DNA of 64,000 nt from Acidithiobacillus sulfurivorans. GTDB taxonomy: Bacteria; Pseudomonadota; Gammaproteobacteria; Acidithiobacillales; Acidithiobacillaceae. The translations under genes and the position numbers were made by a program. This document shows positions 9,278-18,016 of this stretch, piece after piece. Position 1 is the first letter of the stretch. Every line of letters starts with the position of its first letter. The stretch is taken from assembly GCF_018853815.1 (NCBI RefSeq), contig NZ_JAAOMP010000164.1:25456-89455 (forward strand). Reading direction: 5' to 3'. The notes under the pieces are model-generated. The model was given only the letters and a program-made list of their open reading frames with translations. It searched no databases and was not told where the DNA came from.

Positions 9278-12200
9278 AACTGTCGTTTTCAGGATGAATG
9301 ATCGCCTGGTTTTCTGGAAGGCTGTCGCGTGTGGCCGCAAAGTTGTCTGCCATTTTCTTTCTGAGTCGAGTAATTTCTTCAGAGCTATGTTCGCGAGAAA
9401 TGCAGGCATGGTAGGCGTGATGCGCCGTTGCGAGCGCTGAGCCTTCCAGGCCGTGGGTATCCAGATATTTTCCCAAACGACAACGATGGGCGTCATCCAG
9501 GCTCGGAAGCTGGCCAAGAATCGCGGGCGCAATCTGATATAAGCTGTCGAATTGCAAATGCGAGGCGTAAGCACCCAACAGGGTTTTAGGCTGATTATTT
9601 TGTGGCTGTGGCGTCCAGGCCTGAAGCCAGGGAAGCAATGATTCTTCGGGCATGGGCCGCGCAATGGCATAACCCTGCACACAGTCCACACCAAGAACAG
9701 CCAAAGCATCCAGCGTCTCCAGCGTCTCCGCCCCCTCGACCACATAACGCGAACCCATGGACATGGCCAATGCGGCAACACTGCCGACGAAAATCAGATC
9801 ACTGGGTTGCTCGGGAATTCCACGGACCAGGCATTGGTCCAGTTTGACTTCATCAACGGCAATTTCTTTCAGGCGCAGCAGCGAGGCGTAGGCGCTACCC
9901 ACATCATCCAGAGCAATACGAACGCCCAGTGAGCGAATAGCGGCAATTTTTTCCTGGGCCAGTTGCAGGGATAAAAAATCGCCATTTTCGAGAATCTCCA
10001 GGGTTAATTGTTCAGGTGCCAGAGCACTGTCGGTCAGAATAGCCTGCAATTCAGGTAGGAAATTGTCTGCAAAGAGAGCGTCCGGGGGAAGGTTCACCGC
10101 GACTTCCAGGGTATACCCGGCAAGATGAAGCTGTTGTGCTGTCTGGGTGGCAGAACGCAGCATTTTGCCGGTGAGAAGATGTGCTGACGTGCTGTCCAGA
10201 TGGGGAATAAACGTGCCCGGAAGAATAATCTCCGTTCCTTGCCGTAAGCGGGCGAGGGCTTCAATACCAATGATTCGACCCGTTGCCAGATGCAGAATCG
10301 GTTGATAATAAGGAATCAGGCCTTCATCCTGCTGAAGCAGTGTCAAATACGACAGATTTGTTTCTCCAGAAAACGCTTCTTCTCCCTGGAAACTGGCCCA
10401 AAAGTGTTTGCGTTCCGTTTTATTGGCTTTGGCGACATAAAGCGCCTGATCAGCATGACGCAGCAATATTTCGCTATCCCCTTCGTCAAAGGGAAAAATG
10501 GTGATGCCCAGACTTCCGCCTATTTTGACCGTGATATTTCCAGGAAGAACATAAGGTCTTTCCAGCGCCTCGAATATCCGGAACATCACTTTTTCAACAT
10601 CTTCCATGTTCTGGATGTTTTCCAGAATCAAAGCAAATTCATCGCCTCCCACCCGGGCCACAAAGTCTGTCTGCCGAAGTGCCTGACCAAGTCGGGTAGC
10701 GACTTTTTGTAATAATACATCCCCGGCAGCATGCCCATGCTGATCGTTAACGGGCTTGAAATCATCCAGGTCGAGCATGCAGATGCCCAGTAATTTTTCT
10801 TCACGCTGGGCGCGCTGGATGGCCTCGGGAACTCTGTCCAGAAGAGCCACCCGATTGGGCAATCGGGTGAGCGCGTCATGACGCGCCATCCAGCTCTGGG
10901 TGATACGTTCCTGATCAATCCGTTTTTTGAGATCCATTTCATCCAGGCCATAACCAATCAGTTTGCCGACCCGGGCAAGCGTGCCCAGGATTTCCTGGTC
11001 AAAAATGTTCGTTTCGCTGCTGGTAACACCGAGAATCGCCCAGATTTGTCCATTACGCCGAATCGGGATGGTAGCGACGCTGGCCCAGTTTTGTTGTTCC
11101 ATCAGATCATGTTGGGTACTTAACGCGGGATCGTTGCGGTAATCATTGCGGTATTGCAGGCGCTCTGATTTCCAGGTATCCCGCAAGAGGCTGGGACGAT
11201 CTGAAAACAGCTGGATACCCAGATTACTGAGAATCCCGCTCCCGGTACCGGCACCCGCAAGGGCCTTGAAACAACCAATCTGATCGGGCTTCATGACGTA
11301 AGCGGTTTTGAACAAGGTCCCTTCAACAATGTGTTGGCAGGTTTTACGGAGCATCTCGGTTTCGGATCGGGCTCGGATCAGAATGTCGCCTTCGGCGAGG
11401 AACGCCCGATAGAGGCTATTCAATCGATCGATGCGTATTTGTTGTTGGCGGCGACCAATGGCGATGCCTAACATGATGGCAAGATGTCGTATCAGGTTCT
11501 GGCGGTTGGGCGCACGAAAAAACCCCGGAATTTTGCTATACAGAGCAATAATAGCGTATGGCTTGGCATTTACTTTAACGGGAATGGTCACATTGGAACG
11601 CCAGCCATATTTTTGGGAGGCCATTCGCCATGGATTTGACATCGGATCTGTTTGCCAGTCGTCTATATAAATGATTTCACCGCTGCGCCAGGCAGTTCCG
11701 GCGGGTCCCTGTCCAAAAGGGCTATTATCCAGACGAATTTCAACTGTATCGAGATATTCCTGCAATTCTTCACCGCTGACCTGATCGCGGAGCAGGTAAA
11801 TGCCATCTTCAGAATGGCTGATCCAGGCGCCATCCAGACCGGGAATAGACATCAAATTGTCGATCATACGACGTACGCTTTCTTCTGGAGTTGCATCGCT
11901 GATCAGCAGTAGATCAATACGCTCCAGAATATTGCGCTCTTCCTGGGCGGCGGATTCCATGCCCTGTAATTGCCGGGCCAGATCTGTGGCGAGTCTTTGC
12001 AGCAGATATCCGCGTAATTCCGGGGTGTCTTTAAAGAAGGGGTTGAGCAGTTCCAGCAGGCTGTCGCTGTAAAGAGCCATACTACTGATCAGCCAGTCAC
12101 TTTGAATACCCATTAAAGCGTGAATTTTGCCGATTTCCTGCGATCGAAGTTCAAGATCATCCCCATCGTCTGGCAATAGCAGCGACAAGGAGTGTTTGCA

Positions 12201-12392
12201 TTGTTCTGCTTTCAGCCGGGCTACGCGTTCATCACCCAGACGTTCCAGCACAATCTTCAATTCCTGATGTTCGGCGACTTTCCCATAAAATTTTTCTACC
12301 GCCTGGGCAATGGCGGCAGAAAAATCGGCCTGCCGATTCTGAAGCAGTGAACTGAGTAAGTCACGGGATTTTAGGGGAAATGGACCGGGCAT
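9276..12392 (-). CDS. Globin-coupled sensor with two GAF domains, GGDEF, EAL and a C-terminal CZB-like domain
   Basis: This 1038-residue cytoplasmic protein should make and/or degrade c-di-GMP in response to several inputs. Residues about 1-165 look like a globin-coupled sensor; the likely proximal haem ligand is His91 in IGKIHALMG. Two GAF-like regions follow (about 180-320 and 340-490). The GGDEF domain is intact (RVGGDEFALIL, near 583) with an RxxD inhibitory site (RQTD) just upstream. The EAL domain keeps EALARL, the Asn of VNLPPDAL, LEILE, LDDVGSAYASL, EVKLDQ and VVEGAE, so phosphodiesterase activity is plausible. The last 100 residues carry H...CRLGKYL...HHAYH, spaced like a CZB zinc-binding domain. 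A paralogue is at 51515. Confidence 0.88.
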   Translation of the reverse strand: MPGPFPLKSRDLLSSLLQNRQADFSAAIAQAVEKFYGKVAEHQELKIVLERLGDERVARLKAEQCKHSLSLLLPDDGDDLELRSQEIGKIHALMGIQSDWLISSMALYSDSLLELLNPFFKDTPELRGYLLQRLATDLARQLQGMESAAQEERNILERIDLLLISDATPEESVRRMIDNLMSIPGLDGAWISHSEDGIYLLRDQVSGEELQEYLDTVEIRLDNSPFGQGPAGTAWRSGEIIYIDDWQTDPMSNPWRMASQKYGWRSNVTIPVKVNAKPYAIIALYSKIPGFFRAPNRQNLIRHLAIMLGIAIGRRQQQIRIDRLNSLYRAFLAEGDILIRARSETEMLRKTCQHIVEGTLFKTAYVMKPDQIGCFKALAGAGTGSGILSNLGIQLFSDRPSLLRDTWKSERLQYRNDYRNDPALSTQHDLMEQQNWASVATIPIRRNGQIWAILGVTSSETNIFDQEILGTLARVGKLIGYGLDEMDLKKRIDQERITQSWMARHDALTRLPNRVALLDRVPEAIQRAQREEKLLGICMLDLDDFKPVNDQHGHAAGDVLLQKVATRLGQALRQTDFVARVGGDEFALILENIQNMEDVEKVMFRIFEALERPYVLPGNITVKIGGSLGITIFPFDEGDSEILLRHADQALYVAKANKTERKHFWASFQGEEAFSGETNLSYLTLLQQDEGLIPYYQPILHLATGRIIGIEALARLRQGTEIILPGTFIPHLDSTSAHLLTGKMLRSATQTAQQLHLAGYTLEVAVNLPPDALFADNFLPELQAILTDSALAPEQLTLEILENGDFLSLQLAQEKIAAIRSLGVRIALDDVGSAYASLLRLKEIAVDEVKLDQCLVRGIPEQPSDLIFVGSVAALAMSMGSRYVVEGAETLETLDALAVLGVDCVQGYAIARPMPEESLLPWLQAWTPQPQNNQPKTLLGAYASHLQFDSLYQIAPAILGQLPSLDDAHRCRLGKYLDTHGLEGSALATAHHAYHACISREHSSEEITRLRKKMADNFAATRDSLPENQAIIHPENDS

Positions 12393-12458
12393 GCTTTCCT
12401 GTGGGGTTGTTCTAAAGTGGGTAGTGGATCATGAGCAGTCTGGTGAATTTTATTTCTA

Positions 12459-14423
12459 CTAATTAGCTGAATTTTGCAAAGCTGACAACAGGCCGCTCAT
12501 GCGCAGGGTTCTGCGGGTGATGGCTTGTTCCAGGCCAGCCGCCGTGGCAAACAAGCTGAATTTCTCGCGGGCCCTGGTAATGGCCGTATATAAAAGCTCC
12601 CGGCGGATCACCGCGCTATCCTGCGCTGGCAGAATCAGCGCCGTGTGCTGGAACTCTGAACCTTGGGATTTGTGCACGGTCATGGCCCAGGCGCTTTCGC
12701 TGTATTTGAGGCGGCTGGGGAGTATGGCGCGAGGCAGTGGGTCGTTGCCGGGAAAGTAAACCCGCAACTTGCCTTGAGGATCGGGAAGGGCGATACCGAT
12801 GTCACCGTTGCTCAGCCCCAGCTGGGGATCATTGCGAGTAATCAGGGCGGGGCGTCCGGCATACCAGAGCCCTTGAGTTTTGAGGAGGCCGGTTTCCTGC
12901 AGATGGTCTTCGATGGCCTGATTGATTCCGGTAACGCCCCAAGGCCCCTGGCGCAGGGCGCAAAGCAGGCGGAATGCGCCATATTGTTCGAGAATCTGCT
13001 GTACCCAAAGGGCGTGTTCCTCAATGTTTTTGCTGCCAGCCCGGCGGATATTTTCCCAGAGTGGCCGATAGCCTGAGTGGCTGTCCGCCAGTTGCAGGAT
13101 CTGCGCAACTTCCGGGGCCTCGTACCATTCGAGCACGGCTTCCTGATGCAGTGTCTGGATAGCCAGGGATGTTTGTCCCTGTTGCACGGCGTCAGCAAGC
13201 GCGCCAATTCCGACGTTAAAGCGATGACTGCGTTGCAGCCGTACCACTCCGCTGGAAAGCGGGTTGCTAGAACGCGTGGCTGTTTCCAGAAAGCAGTTGC
13301 AAGTAGCTTCCAGCCAGGTGCAGGTGGCGCTGTCGTAGGACCCGGTATGATTGCAAAGGTCGGCAAGTACCGCGCCCGCCTCGACTGAAGCCAGCTGGTC
13401 CTGATCTCCCAGTAGAATCAGTTGGGCATGATCGGGTAGGGCACGCAACAGGGCGGCCATCATTTCCTGGTGAATCATGGAGGCTTCATCGACGATCAGC
13501 ACATCCAGATCCAGGGGATGCTGACGGTCATGGCGAAACCGTCGGGTTCCGGGCCGTGCGCCGAGCAGGTTGTGCAAGGTGCGCGCCGGACCGATGCGCG
13601 CAAATGCAGCTGCCAGGTCCTGTTGGCCCAGCGGCGGCAATTGGGCAATGGCGTTGTGCAGGGATTCATTAATGCGCACAGCGGCTTTGCCGGTAGGTGC
13701 GGCGAGCACAATCCGCAATGAATCACTGTTGTGTTGCGCCATGAGCAGGGCTATCAGGCGCGCTGCTGTGTAGGTTTTGCCCGTACCCGGGCCCCCCGTG
13801 ATGATGGTGAAGCGTCCACGCATGGCCAGCGCGCAGGCGATTTTCTGCCAGGGAAGATTTTCCGGCGAACCTGAAGTATCGGCGGGAAAAAGTTGCGCCA
13901 ACAGCGGTTTCAGTGTTTCTGCCGGGACGGGAATGGATGCCCTGCGGCTGACCCGTTCTGTCAGTGTCCGGGCGATGCACTGGGCATCGCGCCAGTAGCG
14001 CCGCAAATACAGACGGCCCTGATCCAGTACCAGGGGTGTTTCGCTGTCGTCGCCCTGAAGTTTTGGGTGGGTGTGGTCGATGTGCTCCACCACCCGGCAA
14101 GTGCTGAGAATGTCGATCCATTGTTGCGGCTGGGACCATGCTGCGAGGATATGACGCATTTCCGTAATCAGTTCCGGTGCTCCGCTGAGAAAGCGATCGG
14201 GCTCATGAAGAAAAAGGTCGAGCTGCAAACAGGTATGTCCTTCGCCTTCCAGTCGGGCGAGCAGTGCTGCAGCCAGAGGCAGGAGGGCCGGTGCCTGGGG
14301 TTCCAGGCTGAGCAGAAAACGCGCGAAACTCAGGTCGAGGGCTCTCAACCATTGCGCTTCTGTCCAGTCTTGCAAAACCTGCAGAATGGCTTCGGGATTG
14401 GTATGGCGAGTGGCCTGACTCAT
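12459..14423 (-). CDS. recD: Exonuclease V alpha subunit RecD
   Basis: RecD is the fast 5'-3' helicase of RecBCD, which processes double-strand breaks up to Chi. The 654-residue protein has the Walker A motif GGPGTGKTYTAARL, the Walker B-like DVLIVDEASM, and the C-terminal helicase motif AMTVHKSQGSEF. The ATG overlaps the recB stop (ATGA). Gene order is recC-recB-recD, all overlapping, so stoichiometry is probably set by translational coupling. Confidence 0.94.
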   Translation of the reverse strand: MSQATRHTNPEAILQVLQDWTEAQWLRALDLSFARFLLSLEPQAPALLPLAAALLARLEGEGHTCLQLDLFLHEPDRFLSGAPELITEMRHILAAWSQPQQWIDILSTCRVVEHIDHTHPKLQGDDSETPLVLDQGRLYLRRYWRDAQCIARTLTERVSRRASIPVPAETLKPLLAQLFPADTSGSPENLPWQKIACALAMRGRFTIITGGPGTGKTYTAARLIALLMAQHNSDSLRIVLAAPTGKAAVRINESLHNAIAQLPPLGQQDLAAAFARIGPARTLHNLLGARPGTRRFRHDRQHPLDLDVLIVDEASMIHQEMMAALLRALPDHAQLILLGDQDQLASVEAGAVLADLCNHTGSYDSATCTWLEATCNCFLETATRSSNPLSSGVVRLQRSHRFNVGIGALADAVQQGQTSLAIQTLHQEAVLEWYEAPEVAQILQLADSHSGYRPLWENIRRAGSKNIEEHALWVQQILEQYGAFRLLCALRQGPWGVTGINQAIEDHLQETGLLKTQGLWYAGRPALITRNDPQLGLSNGDIGIALPDPQGKLRVYFPGNDPLPRAILPSRLKYSESAWAMTVHKSQGSEFQHTALILPAQDSAVIRRELLYTAITRAREKFSLFATAAGLEQAITRRTLRMSGLLSALQNSAN

Positions 14424-17400
14424 GATGCGCGTTCTCCAGACGCAAACAACTGGTCCATGTCTTCAATCAGGGCCAGATTGGCGGGCAGATGCAGGATTCC
14501 GCGTTGCGGTCCTTCCAGTCCGCGCAAATAGAACAGAAGGGTTCCACCCAAATGCGCTTGCGGATCATAATTCCTGCCCAGGCGCTGCTGTAATAAACGG
14601 TGCAGCGCCAGTTGATAAAGACCGGTCTGCAGTTCATAACGATGTTGCAGGGTCTGCTGCTGCATGGCCTGTTCATGGTAATGCTGGTCCTCGCTGCCGA
14701 GGACATTGGATTTGTAATCCATGACAAAATATTGACCGGCATCAGCAAATACCAGATCCATGAAGCCGCGCATCATGCCGTGCAGAACGCGATCCGGCAG
14801 ACGCGGCCGTTGCCATCCGGGAAACAGGTGTTGTGTGCAGAGTTGGTCCAGTTCCTGGCTACGCAGTGCGGCGCTGGGAAACCAGAAAGCCATTTCACTC
14901 TGATAGTGCTGCAGATTTTCCAGGGTCAGGCCGGATGTCGTGAGGGGCGTCCGGACGATGGCTTGCAGCCATTCCAGGGTGCCTTCTGCCCAGTCGGACA
15001 GACCCGCCTGTTCACAGGCCTGGGCGATACGTGATGCGCTGCCATTTTGCAAAACAGCTGTGAATCCTTGCCCCGCGAGCGCTTGCAGTTGGGCATGGAG
15101 GAAAGTGCCGGCACGCATTCCCTGTGGGTATTGGTGCCAGATGGCCCCTTGTCGGGCACGTCGCGCACTGAGCGGGGCAGATGAAGGAAGATCGCGCACC
15201 AGCAGGGAAAAACTGCCTATTCCCCAGGTTTTATCGAAGTGACCATGATAATCGGGAATCCGGCTTTGCGTATTGCTGGTGCTGGCGACCAATGGGGTAA
15301 CCGGGGTTTCTGTAGACAGGGGATGGATCTGGACGTTTTCCTTGAGTATTTCATTTTTCTGGAGGCGGTTAAGCAGTTCGGGCAAGGCCATATGGTGGTG
15401 CTGATGCCCCCCCAATAGATAGGCGATGGCGCTGTGGTTAAAAATGGGCGATTTGGCGGTGCTGGGTGCCGCCAGTCCCAGGAAGAGAGCATATTCCGCG
15501 CGGGTCAACGCCACGTAAAGCAGGCGTAAATCTTCCTGCAGGCGGGCGCGCTCCGTCGCCGTTGTGTCGCCCCGCTCCCAAATAATGCGCGCTGCGCCAT
15601 CCCCTTCGACCTGAATCTGATAATCCTCAGCCTGGTCTTTCCGGTAAGTGGCAATAAACGGCAGAAAAACCAGAGGGTATTGCAAGCCTTTGGCGGCGTG
15701 GATGGTGACTACCCGAATCAGCTCGGCATCACTTTCCAGACGGAGAATGTGGGCATCACTCTGATCATGGCCAGCGGCGATGGCCTCGCGCAGAAAATGA
15801 ATCAGCGCCTCAGGCCCCTCGCGGGTGGCGCTGGCGCTTTGCAGGAGTTCGCCAAGCTGAAGGAGATTGGTCAGGCGCCGTTCTCCATCAGGGTGGCGCA
15901 ACAGCTTACGGGCTATGGCAAAGTGGTGGATGCTGTGATGCAACATGGCCAAAACGCCCTGACGCCGCCATCTGCGCGCCAAGTCCTGAAAATTGGCCCG
16001 TTGTTCTTCCCAGGCATTTTCATCCCGATTGAAAGCATCCAGATCCTGATAAGACAAGTCGAGCAGCGGCAGGGCCAGAGCGACGCGCAGGCGTTGGGTG
16101 TTTTCCGGATCGGCAACGGCTTCCAGCCAGCGCAGCAGTTGTTGGGCTTCCGGGCTGGTATATACAGATTGTTTTTCGGCGAGGAAAACACTGCGCACGC
16201 GCCGCCGTTGCAGGGCTTCGCGGATACAGGCAGCCTCATGACGGTCACGCACGAGAATGGCGATGTCTCTCCCGCTTACCCGTTGTATTTGCTTAGCGTT
16301 TTCCTGGCGAAAACCGGTTTCAGGATCAGTGAGTATCTGGACAATGCATTCTGCTGCCTGTTCAGCGGCATGCTGCAAATAATCCGCTTTGTTGAGGGCT
16401 TCTGCAGCGGCCCAGATGGTCAGGGCGGGCCCGGGTTGCTTGCCGAGTTGCCAATAGTCGTTTTTGCCTTTGGCCTGGACGGACCAGTAGGGCAAGGGAT
16501 TGTCTGCACCCGCTTCGGCATAGGCAAATGCGCCTTCGGATTGTTCTGCTTCGGCTTCGCTGTAGAGCGCATTGAGCACGGCCACCAGTGGCGCGCTGGA
16601 GCGGAAATTGGTGTCGAGCTGGTAGTGCCGACCTGCGGTCAGGCGTCGTGCCTGCAGATAACTCTGGATGTCGGCGCCGCGAAAACGATAAATGGACTGC
16701 TTGGGGTCACCAATGAGCAGCAGAAGGCGTTCGGGGTGGTTGTCTGCTGTGGCGTAAATGGCGTCGAAAATCCGGTATTGCAGGCTGGAGGTGTCCTGAA
16801 ATTCATCGACCATGGCCACCGGATACTGACTTTGCAGACGGCTTTTAAGTCGTTCGGCCCGGGCCGGATCACTCAGCGCGTCGGCGAGGCGACGTTGATA
16901 ATCGTGAAAGCTGACCTGATGATGAACGGCTTTGAGGGTTTCCAGTCGCTGCTGAATCCATGCGGCGGCATGACTTTGAATATCATTATGAATTCTTTGG
17001 AATTGAGCTTTGAGGGTCTCCAGTTCGTCGAGAACGGCTTCCAGTATCCGGGCCGAAGACGGCGCTGCAATGGATCGACCTTTGTTGCAGTTTTTCTCAA
17101 GACTGCTGGCGCGGAGTAACTGACATTTCTCCAGGTTGGCAGGAAGATTTTGTTCGGGACTCTCCAGCCATTCCTGTAAGGCCTCGAAAACTGCTTCCAT
17201 GGCTTCGGGTTTGTATTTTGTGCCATTAAGCGGGTTGTCTGCCTTGGGGCCATTCAGAATCTGGAGCAAGTAGCTACGCAAGTCGACCTGCTGATCAGCC
17301 CAACGTTGTTTTAACGTTTTAATCTGCTGTTGCGGTGCTGTTATGGATTGTGACAGCACTGCCTGCAGAGGCCGGGAAGGCTGGTCAAAAGTCGCGCCGC

Positions 17401-18016
17401 CAGCTAGCAGTGGAACAATTTTACTCTGGACCTGGTCGGGATCGGCAAACACCGCCAGCACCGGTTCCAGCAGGTGTTCCGGGAGTGGATACACTTCCTG
17501 CCGCCAGAAGTCGCGGATGGCATCGGCGCGGAGATCATTGTCGTCCTGCAGCAAGCTTTCCCGCAGATCACTGCCAGTCAGAAAGGCATGTTCGCGCAAA
17601 CTGCGTTGGCACCAGGCATCAATCGTGAAAATGGCACTTTGGTCCATGGCATCGGCGGCCAGAGACAGTCGCCAGGCGGCCTGCTGACGTGCGGCCGGCT
17701 CTGAATAATCCTGTAACAAGGTCTGCAAAAATGAATCAGCTGGCTGCTGCTCCGGATCACGAAAATACGCGGCAGCCTCCTGCAGACGCTGGCGTATCCG
17801 TTCTTTCAGTTCCTGGGTGGCGGCCCGGGTGAATGTCATCACCAGTATGTTTTCGGGTAGTAGCGCTGTCAGAACGGGCTGGCCGACCTGCCCATGACCG
17901 AGAATCAGGCGCAGGTATAATGCCGCAATGGTCCAGGTTTTTCCGGTGCCAGCACTGGCTTCGATGAGACGACTGCCCCAGAGCGGCATCTCCAGAGGGT
18001 TTAGCGCCGTACTCAT
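14420..18016 (-). CDS. recB: Exonuclease V beta subunit RecB
   Basis: RecB supplies the 3'-5' helicase and the nuclease of RecBCD. Of its 1198 residues, the N-terminal part has Walker A EASAGTGKTWTIAALYLRLI and the UvrD-type motifs VDEFQDTSSLQYRIF and GDPKQSIYRFRGAD; the C-terminal nuclease domain has the metal-binding VMDYKSNVLG. The start at 18016 overlaps the recC stop (ATGA) and lies close to Walker A as in known RecB proteins; an upstream ATG at 18097 would overlap recC heavily and is rejected. No defect is visible. Confidence 0.95.
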   Translation of the reverse strand: MSTALNPLEMPLWGSRLIEASAGTGKTWTIAALYLRLILGHGQVGQPVLTALLPENILVMTFTRAATQELKERIRQRLQEAAAYFRDPEQQPADSFLQTLLQDYSEPAARQQAAWRLSLAADAMDQSAIFTIDAWCQRSLREHAFLTGSDLRESLLQDDNDLRADAIRDFWRQEVYPLPEHLLEPVLAVFADPDQVQSKIVPLLAGGATFDQPSRPLQAVLSQSITAPQQQIKTLKQRWADQQVDLRSYLLQILNGPKADNPLNGTKYKPEAMEAVFEALQEWLESPEQNLPANLEKCQLLRASSLEKNCNKGRSIAAPSSARILEAVLDELETLKAQFQRIHNDIQSHAAAWIQQRLETLKAVHHQVSFHDYQRRLADALSDPARAERLKSRLQSQYPVAMVDEFQDTSSLQYRIFDAIYATADNHPERLLLLIGDPKQSIYRFRGADIQSYLQARRLTAGRHYQLDTNFRSSAPLVAVLNALYSEAEAEQSEGAFAYAEAGADNPLPYWSVQAKGKNDYWQLGKQPGPALTIWAAAEALNKADYLQHAAEQAAECIVQILTDPETGFRQENAKQIQRVSGRDIAILVRDRHEAACIREALQRRRVRSVFLAEKQSVYTSPEAQQLLRWLEAVADPENTQRLRVALALPLLDLSYQDLDAFNRDENAWEEQRANFQDLARRWRRQGVLAMLHHSIHHFAIARKLLRHPDGERRLTNLLQLGELLQSASATREGPEALIHFLREAIAAGHDQSDAHILRLESDAELIRVVTIHAAKGLQYPLVFLPFIATYRKDQAEDYQIQVEGDGAARIIWERGDTTATERARLQEDLRLLYVALTRAEYALFLGLAAPSTAKSPIFNHSAIAYLLGGHQHHHMALPELLNRLQKNEILKENVQIHPLSTETPVTPLVASTSNTQSRIPDYHGHFDKTWGIGSFSLLVRDLPSSAPLSARRARQGAIWHQYPQGMRAGTFLHAQLQALAGQGFTAVLQNGSASRIAQACEQAGLSDWAEGTLEWLQAIVRTPLTTSGLTLENLQHYQSEMAFWFPSAALRSQELDQLCTQHLFPGWQRPRLPDRVLHGMMRGFMDLVFADAGQYFVMDYKSNVLGSEDQHYHEQAMQQQTLQHRYELQTGLYQLALHRLLQQRLGRNYDPQAHLGGTLLFYLRGLEGPQRGILHLPANLALIEDMDQLFASGERAS

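Noticed and set aside
15680..17119. 479-codon open frame on the plus strand inside recB
   Set aside because: It is antisense to conserved recB motifs, has no ribosome site or family features, and arises from codon composition.
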